Assembly (NCBI RefSeq): GCF_013364275.1
Contig: NZ_CP054932.1
Span: 6,076,001 to 6,140,000, forward strand
Reading direction: 5' to 3'
Length of the DNA: 64,000 bases
Source of the DNA: Actinomadura sp. NAK00032
GTDB lineage: Bacteria; Actinomycetota; Actinomycetes; Streptosporangiales; Streptosporangiaceae
Shown in pieces: positions 32,879 to 40,957 of this stretch. The notes under the pieces were generated by a model. The model was not told where the DNA came from, ran no database searches, and worked only from the letters and a program-made list of their open reading frames with translations. How positions within the stretch are numbered: the first letter of the stretch is position 1; every line of letters starts with the position of its first letter. Both the position numbers and the translations under genes were made by a program.

Positions 32879-32933
32879 CCGCGATGACCAGCCGTCCGGC
32901 GTGAAAGGCCGTGAAACGGGCGCGGGCCGCCCG

Positions 32934-33821
32934 CTACGGCAGCCCGAACAGCCGGGCGGCGCCGTCCCGGCAGACCGCGCGCAGCCAGTCGTCGCCGAGG
33001 TCGAGCGCGGCCAGCGACTCCAGCTGGTGCGCGTACGGGTACGGGATGTTCGGGAAGTCGGTGCCGAGCAGGACGCGCCCCGCCAGGCCCAGCTCGCGGA
33101 GCCGGGGCAGCAGCGCGTCCGGGAAGTCGGCCAGCCGGGCGAAGCTGGTGAACACCATCGTCGTGTCCAGGTGGACGCCCTCGTGGGCGTCGGCGAGGGC
33201 GAAGAAGCCGTCGAACTCGGGGGCGCCCATGTGGGCGACGATCGTCGTCAGCCCCGGGTGGCGGGCCAGGACCTCCCCGAACGGGCCGGGGCCGGTGTAG
33301 CCGTTCGCGACGGGACCGGACCCGGCGTGCACGAGCGCCGGCACCCCCGCGTCGGCGAGCATCCCCCACACCGCGTCCAGCTCCTTGGCGCGCGGGTCGA
33401 ACCCGCCGACCTGGAGGTGGACCTTGAAGACCCGGGCGCCCGCCTCAAGGGCGCGGGCCGTGTACTCCTCGACGCCGGGCTCGGGGAAGAACGTGGCGGT
33501 CTGGATGCATTCGGGGACGCGGGCGGCGAACTGCGCGGTCCAGTCGTTCAGCGACTCGGCCATGCGGGGGCGGTGCGGGTAGGCCAGCGAGGTGAACGCG
33601 CGCACGCCGAGGCCGCGCAGGAACGCCAGCCGCTCCTCCTCCGACTCCCGGTAGGTGATCGGCCACTCGGTGCCGATCAGCGGCCCGGCCTCGTCGAAGT
33701 ACTCCCACACCGCGCTCATCAGCCGCTGCGGCATGAAGTGGACGTGGACGTCGATGATGCCGGGCAGCCCGAGCGCCCGCCAGAACGCGGGGACGGCTTC
33801 GTCAGAACGGGGTTCGGCCAC
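32934..33821 (-). CDS. amidohydrolase-family (Amidohydro_2) protein
   Basis: A 295-aa TIM-barrel metal hydrolase: HVHF (26-29) near the N-terminus, FKVHLQVGGFDP, VPALVHAGSGP, TTIVAHMGAPEFDGF, and the last-strand Asp in LLGTDFPNIPYPY. These are the metal-binding His and Asp positions of the amidohydrolase_2 group, which includes decarboxylases (ACMSD-like) and lactone hydrolases. The substrate cannot be deduced. The start is GTG at 33821. It lies 20 bases after the esterase-like gene on the same strand and upstream of the separately regulated cellulase operon. Confidence 0.85.
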   Translation of the reverse strand: MAEPRSDEAVPAFWRALGLPGIIDVHVHFMPQRLMSAVWEYFDEAGPLIGTEWPITYRESEEERLAFLRGLGVRAFTSLAYPHRPRMAESLNDWTAQFAARVPECIQTATFFPEPGVEEYTARALEAGARVFKVHLQVGGFDPRAKELDAVWGMLADAGVPALVHAGSGPVANGYTGPGPFGEVLARHPGLTTIVAHMGAPEFDGFFALADAHEGVHLDTTMVFTSFARLADFPDALLPRLRELGLAGRVLLGTDFPNIPYPYAHQLESLAALDLGDDWLRAVCRDGAARLFGLP

Positions 33822-33841
33822 GCCCCGACCCTAGTGGCCGG

Positions 33842-34840
33842 TCAGCCGAGCTCGGCCAGCAGGCCCGGCAGCGCCCGGCGCAGCTCCCGCCGCCAGTACG
33901 GCCAGGTGTGGGTGCCCCGGTAGAAGTGCGTCGTGACCGGGATGCCCAGCTTCCCGAGCTTGCCGGCGAACTCCTCGCCGACCGTGCGGGCGAGGCGCTC
34001 CAGCACGTCCGGCCCGGCCCCGGGCCGCGGGTCGTAAGCGCCGGGGTCGCCGTCGCCCGCGCTGATGTGCAGGCGGACGCCGGCGAGGCGGCCCGCCAGG
34101 TCGTAGGGGTTGTGCTGGCGCCACACGACGCGCTGCTCGTCGGGGTCGCCCCAGACGTCCGTCCAGTCGAGGCCGGGGGCGCCGATCGCGACGCCCAGCT
34201 CGACGAGGTCGGCGACGTCGAGCCCGGACGGGTCGCGGTACAGGGTGTGCAGCGGCCCGCTGAACGAGGCCGCCGCCCGGAACAGGCCGCGGTGCCGGGC
34301 CGCGTAGGCCAGCGCGCCGAGCCCGCCCATCGCGTTCCCGGCGATGGCGCGGTCCGGGCCGGCGCGGTATCCGCGCTCCAGGATCTGCCGGAGTTCGGCG
34401 AGATGGAACGTCTCCCATTGCGGCGCGCCGCCGCTTCCGCGATTCCACCAGTCGGTGTAATTGCCGCAGGGGCCGCCGTCGGGCATGACCACGAGCACGC
34501 CGGCGTCCTCGGTCAGCTCCTCGATGTCGGTGTGGTCGCTCCAGGCGGTGTGGCCGTCCCGGCCGGCGCCGGCGCCGTGCAGCAGCCACAGCGCCGGCCA
34601 GGTGCGGGCCGCGTCCCGCGACCAGCCGCGCGGCAGCAGCAGCCGCACGCGGGCGACGTCGTCCAGGACGGGCGAGCGGACGGCGAGGTCGAGGACGCGG
34701 CGGCGGCGCCGGCGCTCGCCGACCACCGCGGCGCCGCCCGCGCGGCCGGCCGAGGGGGCCGCGCCGCCCGCCGCGATGGACGCCGCGAGCCCGGCGACCG
34801 CAACGATGAATCCCGCTCCCGCCACACCGCGCAGCCGCAT
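33842..34840 (-). CDS. secreted esterase-fold (antigen-85/EstA-like) protein with Ser-to-Ala at the nucleophile
   Basis: A 332-aa alpha/beta-hydrolase with an N-terminal signal or anchor helix (GVAGAGFIVAVAGLAASIAAGG). The fold is clear: WPALWLLHGAGAG, VLVVMPDGGPCGNYTDWWN and RGTHTWPYWRREL (catalytic His region). The nucleophile elbow, which in this family reads GxSMGG, is IAGNAMGGLGA, so the Ser is replaced by A170 (codon GCG, complement of 34331-34333). It is thus predicted to lack classical esterase or mycolyltransferase activity. A carbohydrate-, lipid- or protein-binding role is possible. The amidohydrolase gene follows 20 bases downstream and may share its transcript. Confidence 0.82.
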   Translation of the reverse strand: MRLRGVAGAGFIVAVAGLAASIAAGGAAPSAGRAGGAAVVGERRRRRRVLDLAVRSPVLDDVARVRLLLPRGWSRDAARTWPALWLLHGAGAGRDGHTAWSDHTDIEELTEDAGVLVVMPDGGPCGNYTDWWNRGSGGAPQWETFHLAELRQILERGYRAGPDRAIAGNAMGGLGALAYAARHRGLFRAAASFSGPLHTLYRDPSGLDVADLVELGVAIGAPGLDWTDVWGDPDEQRVVWRQHNPYDLAGRLAGVRLHISAGDGDPGAYDPRPGAGPDVLERLARTVGEEFAGKLGKLGIPVTTHFYRGTHTWPYWRRELRRALPGLLAELG

Positions 34841-34963
34841 GATTTTCGCCCCGGGTCAACCAGAAGTGCTTTCCTTGTAAGGATCCCCACTCGGCGGCAT
34901 GTTTCAACGTTGAGTAATCGGTTTATAAAATGTCGGGCCGGAAGTTCCGGTCCACGCCCCTTG

Positions 34964-34969
34964 TAGGGT
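34964..34969 (+). promoter_or_regulatory. -10 box TAGGGT for the lipid kinase gene
   Basis: TAGGGT fits TANNNT and gives a short leader of about 25 bases containing GAGGGAGGG before the ATG at 35000. No clear -35 was found. Confidence 0.35.
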
Positions 34970-34999
34970 GACGCGGACGAGGGAGGGCGACCGGTCGAG

Positions 35000-36001
35000 A
35001 TGCGGAGCGCCGAGATGCGGAGCAAGGCGGAGCTGGAGTCGGCCATCGCGGGCGGCGGGCGCGCGGTGCTGGTGATCAACTCCCGGTCGCGGCGGGGCCG
35101 CCGGCTGTACGGGACGGCCCGCCGCCTGCTGCGCGAGTCCGGTGTGGAGTTCCTGCACGTGTTCCCGGTCACCGACCCGACCCGGCTGCGCGAGCTGTTC
35201 GCCGACGTCCTCGCGCTGGAGCCCGACCTCGTGGTCGTCGGCGGCGGGGACGGCACGGTCGCCGAGGCGGTCGGCCATCTGGCGCACCGCGACATCGCGC
35301 TCGGCGTGCTGCCGCTCGGCACCACCAACAACTTCGCCCGCAGCCTGGAGCTCCCGCTCGACCTGCCGGGCGCGGTCCGCACGCTCGCGGTCGGCCGGCC
35401 CGGCGCGGGCAAGGTCGCGGACGTGGACGTCGGCTGGTTCGAGTCGACCGGCGACCCGCAGGGCGCGGGGCCCGGCGCCGACCGCGAGCACATCTTCGCG
35501 AACATGGTGAGCCTCGGGCTGTCGGTGCAGGTGGCCGAGAACGTCCCGCACGCGCTCAAGCGGGTCGTGGGGCGCCCCGCCTACGCGTTGACGGCCGCGC
35601 GGCTGCTGCCCCGGCACGAGGCGTTCACGGCCCGCGTCACGATCGACGGCGAGACCCGCGAGCTGGCGACGCACCAGCTGAACGTCGCCAACGGCGCGCA
35701 CCACAGCGGGCAGCGGATCGCCCGCGACGCCAGCCCCGACGACCGGCTGCTGGCCGTCTACCGGCTCGGCGACGAGCGGCGGCTGCGGCTGGCGTCGGCG
35801 ACGGCCCGGCACGTCCTTACCGGCCAGTGGCGGTCGCTGAGCGAGGACGCGTTCCTCACCACCGCACGGGTCGAGATCGAGACCGATCCGCCGATGCCGG
35901 TCGACGTGGACGGCGAGATCCGCGGCCGCACCCCGGTCTCGATCAGGCTGCGCGGGAACGCGCTGCGGGTGATCGTCCCGCAGGAGTTCCGCGACACCTG
36001 A
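35000..36001 (+). CDS. diacylglycerol/sphingosine kinase-family lipid kinase
   Basis: A 333-aa DAGK catalytic-domain protein. It has the nucleotide-binding GGGDGT (81-86) after PDLVVV, LPLGTTNNFARSL and the C-terminal beta-domain with TDPPMPVDVDGE. These are the DagK/YegS signatures. It phosphorylates a lipid such as diacylglycerol with ATP at the membrane, probably in phospholipid turnover. An ATG at 35015 is an alternative start; 35000 is used because it is first after GAGGGAGGG, although the spacing (12-13 bases) is long. The next gene is convergent, four bases away. Confidence 0.9.
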   Translation: MRSAEMRSKAELESAIAGGGRAVLVINSRSRRGRRLYGTARRLLRESGVEFLHVFPVTDPTRLRELFADVLALEPDLVVVGGGDGTVAEAVGHLAHRDIALGVLPLGTTNNFARSLELPLDLPGAVRTLAVGRPGAGKVADVDVGWFESTGDPQGAGPGADREHIFANMVSLGLSVQVAENVPHALKRVVGRPAYALTAARLLPRHEAFTARVTIDGETRELATHQLNVANGAHHSGQRIARDASPDDRLLAVYRLGDERRLRLASATARHVLTGQWRSLSEDAFLTTARVEIETDPPMPVDVDGEIRGRTPVSIRLRGNALRVIVPQEFRDT

Positions 36002-36005
36002 CCGG

Positions 36006-36572
36006 CTACCCCCGCGCCGGCTCCCCCGCCATGGTGTAGGCGCCGGCCTCCAGCCGCTCGATCAGCCCCCGCGTCCACGCCGTGGCCGACTCGGCGGAGT
36101 GCACCCAGTAGCCGAGCAGCTCGCGCAGGTGGTCGGCCGGGTCCTGCTCGGCCAGATGCGGCGCGACGGACGCGCGCCAGCCGGCCAGCCCGTCCAGCCG
36201 CCGGCGCAGCAGCGCGACCGCCTCGGCGCGCGGCAGCTCGGTGAGGAACCCGAGCCCGGCCGTCAGCATCTCCGGATGGCGGATGTCGACGGTGGCGAGG
36301 GCCGAGCGCAGCAGCCGCAGGAACTCCGCCCGGCCGGCGTCGGTGATCTCGTAGTCGGTGTGCGGCGGCCCGGCCTCGCTCTCCTCCACGTCGTGGGCGC
36401 GCAGCAGGCCCTCCTTGGCGAGCTGCCTCAGCGCGTGGTAGATCGAGCCGGGGTTGACGTGGGCCCACTCGTCCGAGCCCCACGACATCAGCTCGCGGCG
36501 CACCTCGTAGCCGTGCGCCCGCCCGAACCGCCGTACCCCGCCGAGCACCAGCAGCCGCGTCGTCGACATCAT
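36006..36572 (-). CDS. PadR-family transcriptional regulator
   Basis: A 188-aa PadR regulator. An N-terminal winged helix (LLVLGGVRRFGRAHGYEVRREL then HVNPGSIYHALRQLAKEGLL) is followed by the wing TDYEITDAGRAEF and a helical dimerisation tail (Vir_C type). It probably responds to a phenolic or drug-like ligand, as PadR proteins do. The second codon is also ATG (36569) and sits better behind the GGGGGAG site. It is on the same strand as, and 56 bases after, an aldo-keto reductase gene, which it may control. Confidence 0.88.
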   Translation of the reverse strand: MMSTTRLLVLGGVRRFGRAHGYEVRRELMSWGSDEWAHVNPGSIYHALRQLAKEGLLRAHDVEESEAGPPHTDYEITDAGRAEFLRLLRSALATVDIRHPEMLTAGLGFLTELPRAEAVALLRRRLDGLAGWRASVAPHLAEQDPADHLRELLGYWVHSAESATAWTRGLIERLEAGAYTMAGEPARG

Positions 36573-36628
36573 CTCCCCCTGATCGGCAAAACCCGTCCAG
36601 GGTAGACGGTGCGGGCGGGGCCGGGGGG

Positions 36629-37489
36629 TCAGCTCCGCAACGCGGCGAGTTCCGCGGCGGTGAGGACGAGGCCGGCGGCGGCCATGTTCTCCTCCAGGTG
36701 GTCCGGTGAGCCGGTGCCGGGGATGGCCAGCATCACCGGCGACAGGGCCAGCAGGCCCGCGAGGAGCACCTGCGGGACGGTCGCGCCGTGCGCGGCGGCG
36801 ACGGCGTTGACGCGGGCGTCGTCGGGGATGCCGAAGCCGCCGAGCGGGAAGTACGGCGCGTAGGCGATGCCCTCGCGCTCGCAGGTCTCCAGCAGCTCGG
36901 CGTCCTCCGGCTGGGTGATGTCGAAGCGGTTCTGGAGCGCGGCGACCGGGGCGATCTCCCGCGCCTCGGCGAGCTGCGCGGCGCTGACGTGGCTCAGGCC
37001 GAGGTGCCGGATGAGACCTTCCTCACGCAGGTCGGCGAGGACCGCGAACCGCTCGCCGATCGACTCGTCCGACGGCTCCTCCATCCCGCCGTGCCGGAGG
37101 TAGACGAGGTCCAGGTGGTCGCGTCCGAGCTCGCGCAGGTTCCGCTCGACCTCGGCGCGCAGCCCGGACGTCGGCAGCTGACCGGACGGGTACGGGTCGC
37201 CCGGTCCCCGGTACGGGCCGACCTTGGTGGCGATGACCAGGCCGGACGGGTAGGGGCTCAGCGCCTCGCGGATCAGCTCGTTGGCCGCGGCGCCGTCCTG
37301 GTGGTAGTAGAACGCGGCGGTGTCGATGTGGTCGGCGCCCAGCTCGACGGCGCGGCGCAGGATCTTCCGCCCGGTCTCGGGGTCGTTCGGCGGGCCGTTG
37401 AGGGAGCTGACGGGCAGCCGCATCGCGCCGAAGCCCATGCGCTTCACCCGGAGGTCGCCGCCGATGTCGAAGGTGTTGTCTGTCGTCAT
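36629..37489 (-). CDS. aldo/keto reductase
   Basis: A 286-aa (beta/alpha)8 oxidoreductase with the complete AKR tetrad: D56 and Y61 in HIDTAAFYYHQ, K89 in IATKVGPY and H133 in LVYLRHGG. The C-terminal IPGTGSPDHLEENMAA binds NADPH. It reduces aldehydes or ketones in the cytoplasm; the substrate is unknown. The ATG at 37489 directly follows GGAGGGC; a GTG at 37498 is possible but has no ribosome-binding site. The gene is divergent from a LuxR-HTH regulator, with a strong inverted repeat between them. Confidence 0.9.
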   Translation of the reverse strand: MTTDNTFDIGGDLRVKRMGFGAMRLPVSSLNGPPNDPETGRKILRRAVELGADHIDTAAFYYHQDGAAANELIREALSPYPSGLVIATKVGPYRGPGDPYPSGQLPTSGLRAEVERNLRELGRDHLDLVYLRHGGMEEPSDESIGERFAVLADLREEGLIRHLGLSHVSAAQLAEAREIAPVAALQNRFDITQPEDAELLETCEREGIAYAPYFPLGGFGIPDDARVNAVAAAHGATVPQVLLAGLLALSPVMLAIPGTGSPDHLEENMAAAGLVLTAAELAALRS

Positions 37490-37525
37490 GCCCTCCACGG
37501 TGCCGCGCCGGCGGGGGCGCGGCGA

Positions 37526-37551
37526 GCCGCTGGCAGCTTGCTGCCAGCGGC
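37526..37551. promoter_or_regulatory. inverted repeat GCCGCTGGCAGC-TT-GCTGCCAGCGGC
   Basis: Perfect 12-base arms with a 2-base spacer sit in the 83-base gap between the divergent aldo-keto reductase and LuxR-HTH genes. This is a good candidate operator for the regulator. Confidence 0.6.
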
Positions 37552-37572
37552 GGCGTGGCAGACTCGGTGGGG

Positions 37573-38253
37573 ATGAGCGTTGATGTGGACCGGAACGTCG
37601 TGCTGCGCGGTGAGGCGGAGCTGGTCGAGCGCGCCGGGCGGCTGTTCGAGGCGTGCGAGGAGTTCGCCTGCGCCGCGACGGACATGCACACGTGGGCGAT
37701 GCCCGAGGCGCGGGAGGCGATCGTCGCCGCGCGGCACCGCGCCGGGCCGGGGCCCGACGTCCGCAAGCTCTACACCCCGGCGGCGCTCGCGGACGAGGCG
37801 TCCGAGCGGCGGCTGGTGGAGCTGGCCCGCGCCGGGGTCGAGGTGCGGATCTGCACGGCCCCGCTCGCGCACGAGACCATCATCGTGGACCGGCGGGTCG
37901 CGATCCTGGCGGGCCCGCCCGCGGCGGGCGTGCGCGAGTACACGGTGGTCCGGTCGCCGGGCGTCGTGGAGGGCGTCGTGTCGCTGTACCAGGCGTCCTG
38001 GGAGACGGCGGCCGACCTCGCCGACTTCCGCCGCGACCGGCCGCCCGCGCTGACCGGCGAGAGCCGGCACATCCTGCGGCTGCTCGGCGAGGGGCTGAAG
38101 GACGAGGCGGCCGCGCGGCGGCTCGGCATGTCGCTGCGCACCTACCGGCGCCGCGTCGCGGAGATCCTCACGCTGCTGGACGCCGAGTCCCGCTTCCAGG
38201 CCGGCATCCGGGCCCACGAGTTCGGCCTGCTGGGCGGGCGGCCCGGCGGCTAG
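37573..38253 (+). CDS. LuxR-type HTH regulator with a TrmB/PLD-like N-terminal domain
   Basis: A 226-aa regulator. Residues 1-155 contain ATDMHTWAMPEAREAIV, ELARAGVEVRICTAPLAHETIIVDRRVAIL and EYTVVRSPGVVEGVV, a pattern like the PLD-fold effector domain seen in TrmB-like regulators (the H-x-I-x-VD strand). The C-terminus has a LuxR/GerE-like helix-turn-helix: LLGEGLKDEAAARRLGMSLRTYRRRVAEILTLL. GGTGGGG precedes the ATG. It is divergent from the aldo-keto reductase and probably controls it and itself through the repeat at 37526-37551. The ligand is unknown. Confidence 0.75.
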   Translation: MSVDVDRNVVLRGEAELVERAGRLFEACEEFACAATDMHTWAMPEAREAIVAARHRAGPGPDVRKLYTPAALADEASERRLVELARAGVEVRICTAPLAHETIIVDRRVAILAGPPAAGVREYTVVRSPGVVEGVVSLYQASWETAADLADFRRDRPPALTGESRHILRLLGEGLKDEAAARRLGMSLRTYRRRVAEILTLLDAESRFQAGIRAHEFGLLGGRPGG

Positions 38254-38642
38254 CCGCCCGCGAGCGCCACCAGCTTGATGAACACCAGGTCGGGATCGGC
38301 GGTGAGGTCGATCTCCTCGTCGAGGTCCTCGACCTGGCGGTCGCCGGCGAGGACGAAGAACCCGTTGGCGCGGAACGCCGCCTCGGCGATCTCGGCCTGC
38401 CGCTCCCAGTCGACGCGGCGCGGCTCGCGCAGCCGGTAGCCGTTCAGCTCGGCCTCGGCGCCGTCGGGCCGGACGAGGCCGTTGAACCGGTCGGACGGCC
38501 GCGCGTTGTGCCGGGCGACCTCCTCGCGGACCCGGAGCCGGATCAGCTCGCGGACGGTCATCCGCTCCGGCAGCCCGTCGAGCCGGACCTCGGCGACGGG
38601 CCGCCCGGTCGCGGTCTCGTCCTTGAACGTCACGGCGGCCAT
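38250..38642 (-). CDS. 130-aa conserved-looking protein coupled to DUF4132
   Basis: I do not recognise this family. The protein is acidic at its C-terminus, with DETATGRPVAEVRLDGLPER, MTVRELIRLRVREEVARHN, DWERQAEIAEAAFRANGFFVL and DLDEEIDLTADPDLVFIKLVAL. It has no signal peptide or membrane helix. Its ATG overlaps the stop of the DUF4132 gene (ATGA), so it is translated with it and is probably a partner protein. It ends overlapping the convergent regulator gene by four bases. Confidence 0.75.
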   Translation of the reverse strand: MAAVTFKDETATGRPVAEVRLDGLPERMTVRELIRLRVREEVARHNARPSDRFNGLVRPDGAEAELNGYRLREPRRVDWERQAEIAEAAFRANGFFVLAGDRQVEDLDEEIDLTADPDLVFIKLVALAGG

Positions 38643-40957
38643 CAGGCACCTCGCTTGAGCTGCGTCAGGATCGACTCGTCGGTGATCTTGTCGTCGGCGG
38701 CGAGCAGGAACGCCTTGCTGAGGATCAGCGAGAGCCGCTCCTCCTCGAACGGCAGGAACACCCCCGCGCCGGGCGAGCGGCGCTCTGGGACGATGCACAG
38801 GAACGCGTCGTCCGGTTCCATCACGATGTTCGCCGACCCCAGGTGGATCTTGTAGGTGCGCAGCTCGCCGCGGACGACCAGGTGCCGGCCGTCGAGCGAG
38901 CAGCGGTCGGCGATCTTCGTGCGGGGCAGGATGCGCGCCAGCGCGTCGGCGCGGGTCCGGGTGGTCTCGTTCGGCTCGGCGTACCACGCGCGGACCCAGT
39001 AGTCGCGGGCCTCGCCATCCTCCCACATCGGGTCGGCGGCGATCGAGGTCACGCCGACGAACAGGTCGACGTCGCGCATCGCCTCGCTGAACACCAGCGG
39101 CGGGACGTCGGCGAGCCGCGCGGTCCGCCAGGCGCCGTCCGCGCGGCGGTCGAACAGCACCCGGTTCGTGCCGGCGATCTCCTGCTCGTGCTCCCCGTCG
39201 GCGAGGACGTGCGAGAACCGGACCCGCCACTCCCCCGCCGCGAGGGTCCGGGCCGCCTCGTCCGCGCCGCCGCCGTCCCACGGGCCGAGCAGGGCGCTGG
39301 TCCAGCCGCGCGCCCGGAACAGCGCGAACATCCGCCGGTAGTGGACGAGGTGCGCGGCGAACCGGTTGGAGTACGTCCCGGTCTCCTCCTCGGCCGGGGT
39401 GAGCAGGTAGATCTCCCGGAACGCCTGCTTGAACGGCTGCCTGATCCGCCGCTCGACGAGCAGGTCGCGCCAGGCCCGCACCTCGTCCGGCTCCGATCTG
39501 ATCGGGTGCCACAGCCGGACGGGCGCGTCCTCGGCGGCGTCCGGGATCCCGCCGGCCTCGGGCAGGACGGCCTCCCATTCGCCGGGAGCGGTCTCGACCT
39601 CCCAGATCAGCCCGCGCACCGCCGGACCGGCGATCGTGTGGTGGACGAGCGTGTCCCGCCACCGGCCGAAGGGGTGGGTCGCGTCGGCGGTGAAGCCGCC
39701 CTCCAGGGCGCGCACGAGCGTGGCGAGCTGGGCGCCGATGCGCTTGACGTGGTCGCGCAGCTCCTTCAGCTCGTCCTTGTGGTCGCGGCGGACGGGCGCG
39801 GGGACGCCCTTCAGCGCCTTGCCGTCCTTCTCGAACGTCAGCTCGGCCTTGGCGGCGACCGTGATCTCGGCCGTGTAGCCGCCGAGATCGCGGCGCAGGA
39901 CTCCGGGGTCGGGCAGGCGGAGGGCGACCTCGGCGCGTTCGGCCAGGGCCGCGTCGGCCTTCTTGAGCATCTTGTCGAGCTGCTTGGGCACGCCCGCGTG
40001 CCGGACGTTCCGCCGGACGTGCCGGATCGCGGCGACCAGCTCGGGCGTCGGGAAGTCCAGCGCGGCCCGGACGATCTCGTACAGCAGCGCCTGCGACGGC
40101 AGCGTCCGCGCCTGGGTCGGCGCGATCGAGACGTCGGGGAGGAGGCGGTCGAAGAAGGCGGGGAGCCACGGCTCGTCCGCCAGCAGCGCGAGGCGCGCGG
40201 CGCGGCCGAGCGTCTCGACCTCGTCGGCGGTGAACGCCTGGTCGGCCCGGTACGGGACCTCGCCGTCCTGGATCGCGCGTGCGCGGGCGCCCGCCGTCTC
40301 CAGGGCGCCGCGGGCGAACCGGGTGTAGGCGGGGATCGCGGCGACGCGCTCCCAGGCGTCCGGGAGGGGCGGCGGGGAGTCGTAGGCGCGGCTCCGGGCC
40401 ACCTCGGCCAGCAGGACCCGCTCCCCGGGCGCGAGCCGGACGGCCACGTCGAACTCGTCGAGCGCGATCTCGCCCTTCCTCCCGCGGCGGAGGCGCTCGG
40501 CGGTGCGCCGCAGGACGTCGTCTCCCGCGAGCCCGCCGACCGCGAGGATGGCGAAGGGCTTGTCGGCACGGTCGTGGTCGAGGAGGAACTCGACCAGCGT
40601 GCCCGCCGGGCCGGCGATATCGGGCCACGGGCCGTGGCAGCGCGCCAGCGCCGCCGCGCCCAGGGCGATGTCGGCCCACTTGCGGGCCGTCAGCCCGTCG
40701 ACGAGCGCCGCGAACATCCGCTCGCACGCCTCCGGCGTGAAGCGCGGCTGGCGGCTCTTCACCTCGTCCTCCACCATGAACCGGACGCAGGTCGAGACGT
40801 GGTCGGGCGCGCGGCCCAGCCCGTAGGCGACGGGCAGGAGGCCGCCGAGTTCGGCGTCGGAGAGCCGCCCGATCTCGCCGTACCAGCCGCGGAACCCCTC
40901 GGTGTCGGCCGCGGTCGGGGCGGTCATGGCGCGCAGCAGCCGCGCGGCGAGGTCCAT
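38642..40957 (-). CDS. DUF4132 protein (YehI-like), long copy
   Basis: A 771-aa cytoplasmic protein. The N-terminal 400 residues are helical repeats. The C-terminal half carries the DUF4132 blocks: AVRGLIWEVE, VRLWHPIRSEPDEVRAWRDLL, IRQPFKQAFREIYLLTPAE, VPPLVFSEAMRDVDLFVGV, RGELRTYKIHLGSANIVMEP and FLPFEEERLSLILSKAFLLAADDKITD. No WGR domain is present, unlike E. coli YehI. Both ends overlap neighbours by ATGA. Function is unknown. DUF4132 genes occur with SWIM, MoxR, DUF5682 and VWA genes in other bacteria, and those are encoded 15 kb to the left here. Confidence 0.85.
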   Translation of the reverse strand: MDLAARLLRAMTAPTAADTEGFRGWYGEIGRLSDAELGGLLPVAYGLGRAPDHVSTCVRFMVEDEVKSRQPRFTPEACERMFAALVDGLTARKWADIALGAAALARCHGPWPDIAGPAGTLVEFLLDHDRADKPFAILAVGGLAGDDVLRRTAERLRRGRKGEIALDEFDVAVRLAPGERVLLAEVARSRAYDSPPPLPDAWERVAAIPAYTRFARGALETAGARARAIQDGEVPYRADQAFTADEVETLGRAARLALLADEPWLPAFFDRLLPDVSIAPTQARTLPSQALLYEIVRAALDFPTPELVAAIRHVRRNVRHAGVPKQLDKMLKKADAALAERAEVALRLPDPGVLRRDLGGYTAEITVAAKAELTFEKDGKALKGVPAPVRRDHKDELKELRDHVKRIGAQLATLVRALEGGFTADATHPFGRWRDTLVHHTIAGPAVRGLIWEVETAPGEWEAVLPEAGGIPDAAEDAPVRLWHPIRSEPDEVRAWRDLLVERRIRQPFKQAFREIYLLTPAEEETGTYSNRFAAHLVHYRRMFALFRARGWTSALLGPWDGGGADEAARTLAAGEWRVRFSHVLADGEHEQEIAGTNRVLFDRRADGAWRTARLADVPPLVFSEAMRDVDLFVGVTSIAADPMWEDGEARDYWVRAWYAEPNETTRTRADALARILPRTKIADRCSLDGRHLVVRGELRTYKIHLGSANIVMEPDDAFLCIVPERRSPGAGVFLPFEEERLSLILSKAFLLAADDKITDESILTQLKRGA

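Noticed and set aside
34909..34935. TTGAGT and TATAAA as a promoter for the lipid kinase
   Set aside because: The spacer is only eight bases. The TAGGGT box at 34964 fits better.
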